The notes under the pieces were generated by a model. The model was given only the letters and a program-made list of their open reading frames with translations, was not told the origin of the DNA and did no database searches. Positions 9,608 through 18,282 of a stretch of 64,000 bases of DNA are shown piece after piece (positions within the stretch are counted from its first letter, which is position 1; each line of letters starts with the position of its first letter). Origin of the DNA: Antarcticibacterium arcticum (GTDB taxonomy: Bacteria > Bacteroidota > Bacteroidia > Flavobacteriales > Flavobacteriaceae). The stretch covers positions 372,001-436,000 of the forward strand of contig NZ_CP042476.1 of NCBI RefSeq assembly GCF_007993795.1, in the 5' to 3' direction. Position numbers and translations under genes: made by a program.

Positions 9608-10783
9608 ATAAAATGCTACTACATAACTAAATACCGATACCAGAATCCCTATCATAAATACATTATAGGTAAGGCGCAGCAACATATATTTTCGTTGTAG
9701 TACAATTCCCAGAAGGTGTAGATCCAGCATCATAGATTCATATACATAATCTTTATCCTTGATCAATTCATTCATACCCCATTTGAATTGTTCAAAAGGC
9801 ATTTTATGAAAATTTCCGAAGAATAACAGGTTAACCTGTCTTTTCTCTACCTGCTCCTTTGTAAATTCTCCGGAGGTAACGTTAGGTCGCGTAGACATGA
9901 TGGAAAGGATTATGGATGCCACACTAAAAACTATCAATATCATAGTAGGTATCAATAAATGCTTATTTGTAGCTGCATTGAGCTGCGGAATTAAATTGGC
10001 AAGGGCCAGGGAAATAATTATAGCGTTTACAGATAACAGGATATTTGCTTTGGTATCGGCAATATCACTTAATTTAATATGGTTCCTGAGAGTTACCCGA
10101 AATAAGGTCTGAATACTTTTTTCAGGATTGTTATTCTTAGCGCTGGCTTTTAATTCAGCTTTGGTTTCCTCTTTCTTTAGTTTTTGTCTGGTTTTATTTT
10201 TCCTTTCCAGCAATTCTGAAAGATTTTTGTCCTTATTGGGCTTCCAGTTCTTAACTGCATAAGTAGTGTGGTACCTATGTTTTTCGGTTAACATTTGAAT
10301 GTTTTCATCAAGCCATTCAACAGCTGTATAGTTTTTTATATTGAGCAATTGAAGTTCCTGTCTTAAAAATTCACTGGTTTCCAAAAAATAATCTTTTGCA
10401 AGATGAGAACTATCTGCATCCTTTATAATCATTCCTAATTTTGTGGTGGGGGTAGAATCAAATTTGGTGGCCAGGATACATTCCTCAACCATTTTAATGA
10501 TATCTTCATCAACATTATTTTCCTTCAAAAACTCATTTGCAATTTTTACACTTTCTTCCTCATGCCCAACAAACTTTTTGGTGTAACCACTGTCGTGAAG
10601 CCACGCGGCAAGCAATAAGGCCTGTTCTTCTTTAACATTTATTTCGGAATTCTCAATTAATTCTTTAGTACTTTTAACCACCCTTTGAGTATGGTTATAG
10701 TTATGATATATGTATGAATTGGGTAATTTTTCCTTGAAAAGATCAAGAACAAAATTGTCGGCCTTAGTAATTATATCACTCAT
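9599..10783 (-). CDS. HD-domain phosphohydrolase fused to a Pycsar-effector-like (PycTM) membrane domain
   Basis: Residues 1-180 (from the ATG ending at 10783) form an HD hydrolase: His31 in YNHTQRV, the doublet His63-Asp64 in AAWLHDSGY, His74, and Asp122/Asp124 in IIKDADSSH. A charged linker follows (about residues 195-235). The C-terminal part contains ADTKANILLSVNAIIIS and membrane helices near 250-272, 282-305 and 370-392, matching the PycTM/DUF5706 effector type. HD domains cleave nucleotides or cyclic nucleotides; PycTM domains disrupt membranes in cyclic-nucleotide defence. No cyclase gene is adjacent. The open frame extends to 10855, but MSDIITKADN is the conserved-looking start and the extension overlaps the divergent gene. 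Confidence 0.82.
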   Translation of the reverse strand: MSDIITKADNFVLDLFKEKLPNSYIYHNYNHTQRVVKSTKELIENSEINVKEEQALLLAAWLHDSGYTKKFVGHEEESVKIANEFLKENNVDEDIIKMVEECILATKFDSTPTTKLGMIIKDADSSHLAKDYFLETSEFLRQELQLLNIKNYTAVEWLDENIQMLTEKHRYHTTYAVKNWKPNKDKNLSELLERKNKTRQKLKKEETKAELKASAKNNNPEKSIQTLFRVTLRNHIKLSDIADTKANILLSVNAIIISLALANLIPQLNAATNKHLLIPTMILIVFSVASIILSIMSTRPNVTSGEFTKEQVEKRQVNLLFFGNFHKMPFEQFKWGMNELIKDKDYVYESMMLDLHLLGIVLQRKYMLLRLTYNVFMIGILVSVFSYVVAFYLI

Positions 10784-10838
10784 TTGATAAGTTATTTGAA
10801 GAGCCAAATTACATAAAAAAAACACCCCTGAATATTGC

Positions 10839-13800
10839 ATGAAAAAAAATAACATATTTCTAACGTTCCTTGCGGCAGCATTGCTTTATGGTTGTGCAAC
10901 CACCGCCCCAAAATTCAAGGATGGAGAACCGGAAGACAATTTTGGATATCCCACAGATCTTAAAGTTGAAAAATCATTTTATCTGGTAGGTGACGGGGGT
11001 TACTCTGAACCAGGTGGAACTTCCGAAGGGCTCATTGCCTTTAAGAATTATATGGATTCAGTAAAAGTTAAGGACAACTATACCATTTTTCTTGGAGATA
11101 ATATTTATCCTGTGGGAATGCCGGAAGAAGGGTCCCCCGAGAGAGATTTTGCCGAATATCGCCTAGATGCCCAACTGGACGCAATTGAAAAATATGAAGG
11201 AAATGTAATTTTCATTCCTGGTAATCATGATTGGTATAACCGTGGAATCCCGGGGGTGGAACGACAAGCAGACTATTTAAAAGAAAAATTTGGAGAAAAA
11301 CTGGTATGGTCACCCAACACCGGCTGTGGTCTTGAGATAATTGATATTAGTGATGACATTCAGCTTATTGTAATGGATTCCCAATGGTATTTAACAGATT
11401 GGGATGTACACCCGTTAATAAATAAGGAATGCCCCGATATTAAGACCCGTGAAGCTTTATTCCTGGAAATAGAGACCGAGCTTAAGAAGAGCCAGAATAA
11501 AACCATCATATTTGCCTTACACCATCCTTTGTATACCAATGGAACACATGGAGGGCAGTATAATTTTGACCAGCATTTATACCCAACCCAAAAGAAAGTA
11601 CCGGTTCCCATTCTTGGTTCCCTGGTTTCCCTAATAAGAACCACCGGCGGTGTTTCAATTCAGGATGCGCAGAATGAACGTTATAAATCTCTTGTTAAAA
11701 GATTGGAGACCATAGGAAAGGATTCAGAAAGATTGATTTTTGTTTCTGGCCACGAGCATTCACTTCAGTATATAATAAATGGAAATATTAAGCAAATAGT
11801 ATCAGGTTCGGCTTCCAAAGCTTCCTATGCATCCCTTAGTAATGACGGTTTGTTTGCATACCCGGGGCAGGGATTTGTAGTTTATGATGTATTTGAGGAT
11901 GGCTCTTCCTGGGCCAGTTTCTACGGAAATGAAAATAACCGCGCCAAATTATTATATCAAAAAGAAGTACATCCGGCACCTGAGGAATTTGATGTTTCTC
12001 ATTTAGCAGATGATTTTCCCGAAACTTTTACTGCCTCAATATATGAGAAAGAAGAAACTGAAAAAAGTGATGTTTTCAGGACATTGTGGGGCGAGCGTTA
12101 CAGGGAATTATATGGAAAAGAAGTAGAGTTTAAGGTTGCAGACCTTTCCACATTATATGGCGGACTTTCAATTATCCAGGCAGGTGGGGGGCACCAAACC
12201 GTTTCCCTTAGGGTAAAAGACAGTCTGGACCGCGAGTATAATTTAAGAAGGATAAGGAAAAGTGCAGTTCAATATATTCAGGCAGTAGCATTTAAAGATA
12301 AGGCAGTAGAAGAACAATTTGAAAATACTATTGCAGAGGATCTTTTGAATGATCTTTATACTGCTTCACATCCTTTTGCATTTCTTGCAATTCCTCCTTT
12401 GGCAAAAGCAGCGAATGTGTATTACACAAATCCTGAGATATATTATTTACCAAAGCAAAAGCTCATGGGTAAATATAACGCAGTGCATGGGGACGATGTT
12501 TATATGATAGAGGAACGACCTGAAGAAAACTGGCTTGGGAGTGGAAACTTTGCCAATGCAAATCATGATATTGTTAGTACACGGGCAATGTTTGAAAGGC
12601 TTAGGCGCGATGAGAAATATAAGCTGAACGAGCCTTCTTACGTGCGGGCCCGTATTTTTGATATGTTAATAGGAGACTGGGACAGGCACCAGGATCAATG
12701 GCGTTGGGCCGAAATTGAAGATGAAGAAGACAATCGCACCTTTGAGCCTATTCCCAGAGATCGTGATCAGGTTTTTTCCAATTATGACGGGGCCTTTTTT
12801 GGAACACTTCGGGCATTGGCAGGATTTTCAAAACAATTTGGGGTATACGGGGAAGATATTAATGATGTAAAGTGGTTCAATATTGCCGCAATTGGTCTGG
12901 ACCGTGAATTAACACAAAATGTGGGAAGAGAAACTTGGATGGCCGAAGCTAAATTCATTCAGGAAAATCTTACAGATGCGATCATTGAAGAAGCTTTTAC
13001 AAACCTTCCACCGGAAAGCAGGGGAGAAGCTACAGAAGATATAATAAAGAGCCTGAAGGGCCGGAGAAATAATATTGTTGATATTACAGAGCGTTATTAT
13101 GACCATATGGCCACCCTTGGGATAGTTACCGGCACAGATAAGGATGACCATATTGAAATTGCCCGCCTTCCGGAAGGTAAAACTCGGGTGCGTATTACCC
13201 GTTTAAAAGGTGGGGAAAAGGCAGAGGTGGTAAGCGAAAAGATCTTTGATAAGAAAGAGACCGGTGAAATATGGGTATATGGATTGGGTGATGATGATAT
13301 TTTTGAGGTTACAGGAGATGAGAAAAATGACCTTGTATTTGTAAGGTTAATTGGAGGACATAATAACGATGTTTACAAAGTTGCTTCAAACAGTGGGCGA
13401 AGGGTGAAGATCTACGATCATAGAACCCGTCCCAATACCGTAGAATCAAAAGGACATGCCAAAATAAGGCTGCGTGATGATTATGAACAAAATACATTTG
13501 ATAAGGATAAAAAGGTTTTTAATGCCGGAAGTCTCACCCCGGGATTTGGTTACAATCCGGATGATGGTTTTAAAATAGGTTTACAAACTTCCTTCATTTA
13601 TAATGGGTTTAAAAGAAATCCATTTACCTCCAGTCATACTCTAAGAGCTGGATATTATTTTGCCACCCAGGGATACGATGCCTCCTACACAGGGGAATTT
13701 GCACAGATCATGGGAAGGTTCAACCTTGTAGTTGGGGCCTATTTTACCAGTCCTAATTTTGCAAATAATTTCTTTGGTTATGGTAATGAGACATTAAATT

Positions 13801-14567
13801 TTGATGATGAATTGGATCTTGATTATAACCGTACTAGAATAAGCAGATTTGGGACCGAATTTGGTTTCATTAGAAAAACCCCATTTGGAAGTTTCTTTTC
13901 GTATAAAGCCCATTTTGAAGGTGTGAAAGTTGATGAAACTGAAGGTAGATTTATTACTGAAGAATTTGCCCAGGAAGATCCGGAATTTTTTGAGAGAAAG
14001 TTTTTTGGTGGCCTGGAAGGGCTTTACAGATATGAAAGTTATGATCATAACCTGAATCCAACCCGCGGGATGAAATTTGAACTATTATTGGGTGGAAAAA
14101 TGAATCTTGAGGAGACAGGGAGAAACTTTGGATATTTCAAACCATACTGGGAATTTTACAATGCCGTTACCAGAAACAGAAGACTTGTTTTAAACTCGAG
14201 GGTACAGGCACACCTAAATATGGGGAATGATTATGAGTTTTACCAGGCCGCAACATTAGGTGGGGATTCTGGATTAAGAGGGTATAGATTGCAAAGATTC
14301 GCCGGGAAAAGCGCATTTGCCGCCGGAGGTGACCTAAGATACAGTTTTAGCCAGTTTAAAACCTCTTTCCTGCCATTTCAAATTGGGATCTTTGCAGGTT
14401 ATGATATAGGAAGGGTATGGATACCAGAATATGACAGCAATGTGTGGCATGATAGCTACGGTGGTGGTTTCTGGGTAAACAGTGCAGAAGCAATTAGCGG
14501 TAAATTCAGCCTATTTGGAAGTGAAGAAGGCCTGCGGTTTGCATTTGGCTTCGGCTTTAGTTTTTAA
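10839..14567 (+). CDS. Metallophosphoesterase - kinase-like - Omp85-type barrel fusion
   Basis: The 1242-residue product has a lipoprotein-like signal (MKKNNIFLTFLAAALLYGC). Residues 45-330 are a calcineurin-like phosphoesterase: VGDGGYS, GDNIYP near 86, GNHDWY near 128, ALHHPLY near 228 and SGHEHS near 303. A central region (about 440-830) begins GGGHQTVSLRVKD and YNLRRIRKS and contains MLIGDWDRHQDQWRW (Asp615-Arg-His) followed by PRDRDQ (Asp641, Asp643). This pattern resembles the catalytic and metal sites of atypical kinases such as the Fam20/HipA/CotH groups. Residues from about 880 to the end are a beta-barrel with the Omp85-like motif GGDSGLRGYRLQRFAG near 1140 and a terminal Phe. It should sit in the outer membrane with the enzyme parts in the periplasm. 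The kinase comparison is inference. Confidence 0.85.
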   Translation: MKKNNIFLTFLAAALLYGCATTAPKFKDGEPEDNFGYPTDLKVEKSFYLVGDGGYSEPGGTSEGLIAFKNYMDSVKVKDNYTIFLGDNIYPVGMPEEGSPERDFAEYRLDAQLDAIEKYEGNVIFIPGNHDWYNRGIPGVERQADYLKEKFGEKLVWSPNTGCGLEIIDISDDIQLIVMDSQWYLTDWDVHPLINKECPDIKTREALFLEIETELKKSQNKTIIFALHHPLYTNGTHGGQYNFDQHLYPTQKKVPVPILGSLVSLIRTTGGVSIQDAQNERYKSLVKRLETIGKDSERLIFVSGHEHSLQYIINGNIKQIVSGSASKASYASLSNDGLFAYPGQGFVVYDVFEDGSSWASFYGNENNRAKLLYQKEVHPAPEEFDVSHLADDFPETFTASIYEKEETEKSDVFRTLWGERYRELYGKEVEFKVADLSTLYGGLSIIQAGGGHQTVSLRVKDSLDREYNLRRIRKSAVQYIQAVAFKDKAVEEQFENTIAEDLLNDLYTASHPFAFLAIPPLAKAANVYYTNPEIYYLPKQKLMGKYNAVHGDDVYMIEERPEENWLGSGNFANANHDIVSTRAMFERLRRDEKYKLNEPSYVRARIFDMLIGDWDRHQDQWRWAEIEDEEDNRTFEPIPRDRDQVFSNYDGAFFGTLRALAGFSKQFGVYGEDINDVKWFNIAAIGLDRELTQNVGRETWMAEAKFIQENLTDAIIEEAFTNLPPESRGEATEDIIKSLKGRRNNIVDITERYYDHMATLGIVTGTDKDDHIEIARLPEGKTRVRITRLKGGEKAEVVSEKIFDKKETGEIWVYGLGDDDIFEVTGDEKNDLVFVRLIGGHNNDVYKVASNSGRRVKIYDHRTRPNTVESKGHAKIRLRDDYEQNTFDKDKKVFNAGSLTPGFGYNPDDGFKIGLQTSFIYNGFKRNPFTSSHTLRAGYYFATQGYDASYTGEFAQIMGRFNLVVGAYFTSPNFANNFFGYGNETLNFDDELDLDYNRTRISRFGTEFGFIRKTPFGSFFSYKAHFEGVKVDETEGRFITEEFAQEDPEFFERKFFGGLEGLYRYESYDHNLNPTRGMKFELLLGGKMNLEETGRNFGYFKPYWEFYNAVTRNRRLVLNSRVQAHLNMGNDYEFYQAATLGGDSGLRGYRLQRFAGKSAFAAGGDLRYSFSQFKTSFLPFQIGIFAGYDIGRVWIPEYDSNVWHDSYGGGFWVNSAEAISGKFSLFGSEEGLRFAFGFGFSF

Positions 14568-14660
14568 AGTAAAAAAGTTAAAAAGAAAAATGAGTTAAAT
14601 AGTAACAAACAGGATGCTGGTTGTCCTCTTGAGAATTTTACAAATACAGTAATATATTTT

Positions 14661-14700
14661 AAAATTCCCCTCTTTAAAAAAAGAGGGGAATTTTTTTTTC
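14661..14700. terminator. Strong terminator after the phosphoesterase-barrel gene
   Basis: A perfect 15-bp stem (AAAATTCCCCTCTTT with its complement at 14680-14694) encloses an AAAA loop and runs into a 9-base T-run. Confidence 0.88.
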
Positions 14701-14822
14701 TATTTAGAAGGAGTAATAGGGGAGTTTGAAACTGGGAAAGGTTTCAAGTCTTTTTAGGTTGAGGGGTCTCAACCTGTCTTCCCATCCTTACCATCAACGA
14801 CCAAACGAATCAACCAATTCTT

Positions 14823-14850
14823 AATCACCATTCCCTAATCACCAATCCCT
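14823..14850. repeat. Two tandem 14-bp units in a low-complexity spacer
   Basis: AATCACCATTCCCT and AATCACCAATCCCT lie head to tail, differing at one base, just outside the 3' end of the MscS gene. The preceding 60 bases have similar CCA/ATC-rich composition. Confidence 0.6.
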
Positions 14851-14852
14851 GT

Positions 14853-15743
14853 TTACTTTTCACCATCCCCCGGTTTATGGATAGATAATTTATTGGTGAA
14901 ATCAATGGTTCTTATAGGGAAAGGAATATTTATATTATTCTCGTCAAATGCTTTCTTAAGGGCAATTATAGCCTTGTTTTTCGCTACCAGGATATCCTTT
15001 CTGTTAGATACGGGAGTCCAGAACCTTACTACGAAATTTATAGAGCTATCTGCAAATTCCTGATACATGAATTCTACCTCTTCATTTCCTTGCTGGGCAA
15101 AAAGAGATTTCATGGTTTCAATAGTTAAATTTTGTACCAATTCAAGATCTGAATCATAGGCGACCCCACAGTCAAGCATCACCCGGGACCGGGCTGTTCT
15201 GCTGAAGTTTTTAAAAGGTTCCTGAACTATTTTTGAATTAGGTATTACCACATAATTATTATCAGCCTCTTTAATAACTACACTCCGAAGACTAATTTGG
15301 GTAACGGCACCGGCATATTCACCGGTTTCAATCCAATCATCCAATTGAAGTTCAGGAATAAAACTTAAAATTATACCCGAGAATGTATTATTAAGGGTGC
15401 CTTGCAGTGCCAGGCCAATGGCTAAACCTACCACTCCTGCACCGGCTAATATGGAGGTTAAAATGGTGTTTAATTCAAGTATGCCTAAAGCAATAAAAAA
15501 GCCGATTAAAATAATGATCAATCTGGCAACTTGTACCGTAATTTCCCTGATGGAATCCTGTTTTACTTTATACCTCAGGATTTTGTTCAGGAGTTTAGAA
15601 GCATAGTTTGCAGCAACCACAAACAGTATTAAAACCAAAATGGCCAGGAGAAAATTTGGCAGGGCCAGGATAATAGAATCCATCCAGGTTGCCAATTTTT
15701 CCCAAAGGCCATTTAATGATTCATTTAAATCAAATTCTTCCAA
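14853..15743 (-). CDS. Small-conductance mechanosensitive channel (MscS family)
   Basis: The 296-residue product has three N-terminal membrane helices (about residues 22-45, 70-90 and 95-125). The pore helix is Gly/Ala-rich (GAGVVGLAIGLALQG), followed by the MscS beta domain (DDWIETGEYAGAVTQISLRSVVIKE, cut here into DDWIETGEYAG and ITQISLR-like pieces) and the alpha/beta C-terminal part. Such channels release solutes on hypo-osmotic shock. It starts 25 bases after dps and is probably in the same transcript. Confidence 0.9.
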   Translation of the reverse strand: MEEFDLNESLNGLWEKLATWMDSIILALPNFLLAILVLILFVVAANYASKLLNKILRYKVKQDSIREITVQVARLIIILIGFFIALGILELNTILTSILAGAGVVGLAIGLALQGTLNNTFSGIILSFIPELQLDDWIETGEYAGAVTQISLRSVVIKEADNNYVVIPNSKIVQEPFKNFSRTARSRVMLDCGVAYDSDLELVQNLTIETMKSLFAQQGNEEVEFMYQEFADSSINFVVRFWTPVSNRKDILVAKNKAIIALKKAFDENNINIPFPIRTIDFTNKLSIHKPGDGEK

Positions 15744-15768
15744 ATAAATAATGCTTTAGTAAGGTTTC

Positions 15769-16260
15769 TTAAGCTGGCTTGTGGTTTTCGCTGGTTTTCA
15801 TTTTCCAGGAATCAAGCATCCAGCTTGTTTTTTCCAATTCTCTAATATATGCCCCAATAAGATCAATAGTTCCTTCATCACCCCCTTTGTCGGCAACCTC
15901 TACAACTTTTCTCATTTGCTTAAGAAGAATACCGTGATCATCTAAAAGAGTCTGAATCATTTTCGTATCGCTAAGATCAGATGAGGATTCCTTTAAATTG
16001 GAAGCTTTCAAATAATCGCTCAGATTACTCGTGGGTTGAAAACGCAACGTAAGAATACGCTCAGCAATTTCATCAACCTTAAGTTTTGCATCGTCATACA
16101 GCTCTTCGAATTTTTCATGAAGGTCAAAGAAATTTTTTCCTATCACATTCCAGTGAAAATTCCTAAGTTTTTGGTAGTATATATGGTAATCGGCTAAAAG
16201 CGTGTTCAATTCCTGAACAGTTTTAGTAGTTTTCTTTTCGTCTAATCCTAAGTAACTCAT
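15769..16260 (-). CDS. dps: Dps-type ferritin, DNA protection during starvation
   Basis: The 163-residue protein has the inter-subunit ferroxidase set of the Dps family at the expected spacing: His36 in NFHWNV, His48 in DLHEKF, Asp63 and Glu67 in VDEIAE. It should form a 12-subunit shell that oxidises and stores iron and shields DNA in the cytoplasm. A Bacteroidota-type promoter lies just upstream, and mscS follows 25 bases downstream, suggesting a small stress operon. Confidence 0.92.
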   Translation of the reverse strand: MSYLGLDEKKTTKTVQELNTLLADYHIYYQKLRNFHWNVIGKNFFDLHEKFEELYDDAKLKVDEIAERILTLRFQPTSNLSDYLKASNLKESSSDLSDTKMIQTLLDDHGILLKQMRKVVEVADKGGDEGTIDLIGAYIRELEKTSWMLDSWKMKTSENHKPA

Positions 16261-16292
16261 AGTTTTTATTTATTAAAAAATTTATTTCAATA

Positions 16293-16323
16293 CAAAAATA
16301 CGATACAAGCTTGTAACTCCCAA
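16293..16323 (-). promoter_or_regulatory. Promoter of dps
   Basis: Read on the - strand, TTG (16323-16321) is followed after 20 bases by TATTTTTG (16300-16293), close to the Bacteroidota TTTG/TAnnTTTG pair. It is 33 bases from the dps ATG. Confidence 0.55.
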
Positions 16324-16354
16324 TTCTGGTGGAAGGTTTAATACAAGTTTAACC

Positions 16355-16675
16355 TTAGTCAATGGGACGTTTCGCTTTTAAATTAAGTTTATCTAGCATG
16401 GGTTTTGAGACCTGTCCGCTGGAGATTCCGTAACCATCTACGAGCACTCCTTTTTTGCCATTTTCGGTGGTAATAGCATAAAGGATAGCGTTGTCATCGG
16501 GGTTGCTCATCCCCTCAAAGCGGAGGACTTTATCAACATTAAAATCATTGATATGATAAGTTTCGTTTACAGCTTTAATTTCAATGTATTCATCGAGTAA
16601 ATTGAAATCATATTCGTAACCTTCTTCAAGTTTCAGCTTATTAATTGCCTGTGATAATGTTCCGTAATCTTTCAT
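16355..16675 (-). CDS. Conserved small protein of unknown function
   Basis: The 106-residue acidic, soluble protein has no signal peptide or membrane segment. It reads as an alpha/beta fold: a helical N-terminus (TLSQAINKLKLEEGY), then strands around YHINDFNVDKVLRFEG and NAILYAITTENGKKGVLVDGYG. Proteins of this size and look are found in Flavobacteriia, sometimes under the name phosphoribosylpyrophosphate synthetase, but no PRPP-binding motif is present, so I do not adopt that name. It lies upstream of dps on the same strand. Confidence 0.7.
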   Translation of the reverse strand: MKDYGTLSQAINKLKLEEGYEYDFNLLDEYIEIKAVNETYHINDFNVDKVLRFEGMSNPDDNAILYAITTENGKKGVLVDGYGISSGQVSKPMLDKLNLKAKRPID

Positions 16676-16898
16676 TTTTCTTGTTTGATTATAGTTGTTT
16701 GATAAAAAGGTAAGTTTATTTGGTATCCGCCAATCCCATTGCTATTTAAAGTTTTGGTTTAATCCAGATTCTTGTTTCCAGAAGCGAAGCGATCTTGTTT
16801 CTTCCCCTGCACAACAGTAAGATTTGATTATTAAATCAAGGTACTCCCATTGGAATGGATTTCCAATAATAAGGCTGCGTTTAGTATAAGTTTAACGC

Positions 16899-17036
16899 CT
16901 ATTTGTCTTTATTCCCCCGTCCAAATAAACCAAAGGGAATTGCAATAAGAAGAAAGAAATACCATCCGGTAATTATTCCGAAGATTGTGATAGCTGCAGC
17001 GAGAATATAGAACCAGTAAGATTTGAGGAAGTTCAT
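16899..17036 (-). CDS. Small membrane protein, 45 residues
   Basis: The reading frame starts with ATG at 17036 and gives MNFLKSYWFYILAAAITIFG followed by a second hydrophobic stretch (WYFFLLIAIPFGLF) and a charged tail GRGNKDK. The layout is two membrane segments with a basic end, typical of small Flavobacteriia inner-membrane proteins annotated as hypothetical. No known motif is visible. It ends 223 bases before the 106-residue gene; that gap shows no clear feature. Confidence 0.6.
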   Translation of the reverse strand: MNFLKSYWFYILAAAITIFGIITGWYFFLLIAIPFGLFGRGNKDK

Positions 17037-17079
17037 AGGTCTAAATGAAATAGAGGTATAACATCAAAATAAAAGATTT

Positions 17080-18081
17080 TTAAAGGCAACCGAGTTTATC
17101 CAGAAATCTCTTTAGCTTATTACGTTCCTTATATTGTTGACTAAGAGCAACCATTGATTTCAGGTCTTTTTCATATTTCAATGAAGTTCCGTAATGATTT
17201 CTTCGGCCCGCAACTTCTATTTCCTGATCAAACATATGCTGCAAGAAGGAGGTCAGTTTATTTCTTTCGAGATTTTTAGGAATTTGATTATTGACAAACG
17301 GGGGTTCATTTAAAATGGATAGATATAATTCATCACTCCCATCTATTTCCTTGATCCTCTCGATAACAGCTTCAAAATTTTCAAAATCATGACAATTGAT
17401 AAACGCCTTAGGATTAAAATCTTTAGTTACTTCAGGATCTCCCCAATAAATAGGAATGGTATTGGAAATAAAGGCATGTAAAATTTTCTCGGTGGTGTAT
17501 CCCGGCGAGGAAGTGTTTTCAAATGCGATAGTAAATTTGCATTGGGACTGAAATTCCAGTTTACTGAACATCCAGTCGGCCGCAAAGCGTTCTCCCACAA
17601 ATAAGTTGCTGTTTTTCAAATGAGTACCGGGAGAAGTAACTTCTTTATATGAATTTAGTTTATGAAAAAAATGGTCCCGGGCAGGGTGGGCATGCGGATT
17701 AGAATAAATAAAATTGCAGAAATATTTTTTTTCTGAAAGAATTTTCTTGTCAAAATTCGGGGGTTTGATCAATTGTTCAAATTGATCCTCAAAGAAAGCA
17801 TAGTTGGGATATCGCAAGTATCTATCTCTAAAAGTAAGGCGGTCAAAGCCAATCGCGTAATCGCAGAGATTAAAATCGGGGGTTAAATTCTCTCCCGTGT
17901 AATAAATCCTGATACAGTTATAGTTTAGAAATTCATTTCCATAACAGGAATAAATAAGATAATCAGGTTCCTCCTTAGTTAAAATTATGGAATAGTTTTT
18001 TTCGAGAATCCTTGAAAGTGGATTATCTGCCAGATCAAATCCCTCATAAAAATCTGTAAACCATAATTTTATATTTTTCAT
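17080..18081 (-). CDS. Glycosyltransferase family 10 (alpha-1,3-fucosyltransferase-like)
   Basis: The 333-residue protein has the GT10 signature FENTSSPGYTTEKILHAF (near residue 190), followed by IPIYWGDPEV and AFINCHDF, the donor-binding core of alpha-1,3/1,4-fucosyltransferases that use GDP-fucose. The N-terminal part holds the acceptor-binding region. It is cytoplasmic or peripherally bound. It marks the left edge of the polysaccharide locus but points away from it. No GDP-fucose synthesis genes (gmd, fcl) are in the window. Confidence 0.85.
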   Translation of the reverse strand: MKNIKLWFTDFYEGFDLADNPLSRILEKNYSIILTKEEPDYLIYSCYGNEFLNYNCIRIYYTGENLTPDFNLCDYAIGFDRLTFRDRYLRYPNYAFFEDQFEQLIKPPNFDKKILSEKKYFCNFIYSNPHAHPARDHFFHKLNSYKEVTSPGTHLKNSNLFVGERFAADWMFSKLEFQSQCKFTIAFENTSSPGYTTEKILHAFISNTIPIYWGDPEVTKDFNPKAFINCHDFENFEAVIERIKEIDGSDELYLSILNEPPFVNNQIPKNLERNKLTSFLQHMFDQEIEVAGRRNHYGTSLKYEKDLKSMVALSQQYKERNKLKRFLDKLGCL

Positions 18082-18230
18082 TTTAAAATTTTAATTTAAA
18101 AAGATGTTAGGAGTTAGTTGTGTTTTCACAAATATACTATTACCGTCAAAATAGGCTTAACAAGCCTACAATTTTTTAAATTTTAAAAAAGATTTTAGGA
18201 TTAAAACAACATATTAATTTATAAGCTTAA

Positions 18231-18260
18231 TTGTTATTTTAGATAAGACTTCTATCTTTA
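18231..18260 (+). promoter_or_regulatory. Promoter of rfbB
   Basis: TTG at 18231-18233 is followed after 19 bases by TATCTTTA (18253-18260), one base off TAnnTTTG. It lies 22 bases before the rfbB start and could drive the first + strand unit of the locus. Confidence 0.5.
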
Positions 18261-18282
18261 TTCCGAAAATGACAATTAGAAA

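Noticed and set aside
9599..10783. A complete Pycsar defence system
   Set aside because: No nucleotide cyclase gene is adjacent on either side, so only the effector-like domain can be claimed.
10784..10855. Upstream extension of the HD-PycTM frame
   Set aside because: It overlaps the start of the divergent phosphoesterase gene; the conserved HD protein starts at MSDIITKADN.
12909..13151. Antisense reading frames inside the phosphoesterase-barrel gene
   Set aside because: They are shadows of a strong coding frame with no motifs; the same holds for those at 11360-11644, 13309-13497 and 13794-14048.
16355..16675. Name phosphoribosylpyrophosphate synthetase for the 106-residue protein
   Set aside because: The protein is far too short and has no PRPP or ATP-binding motif; the name in similar entries looks like a carried-over error.
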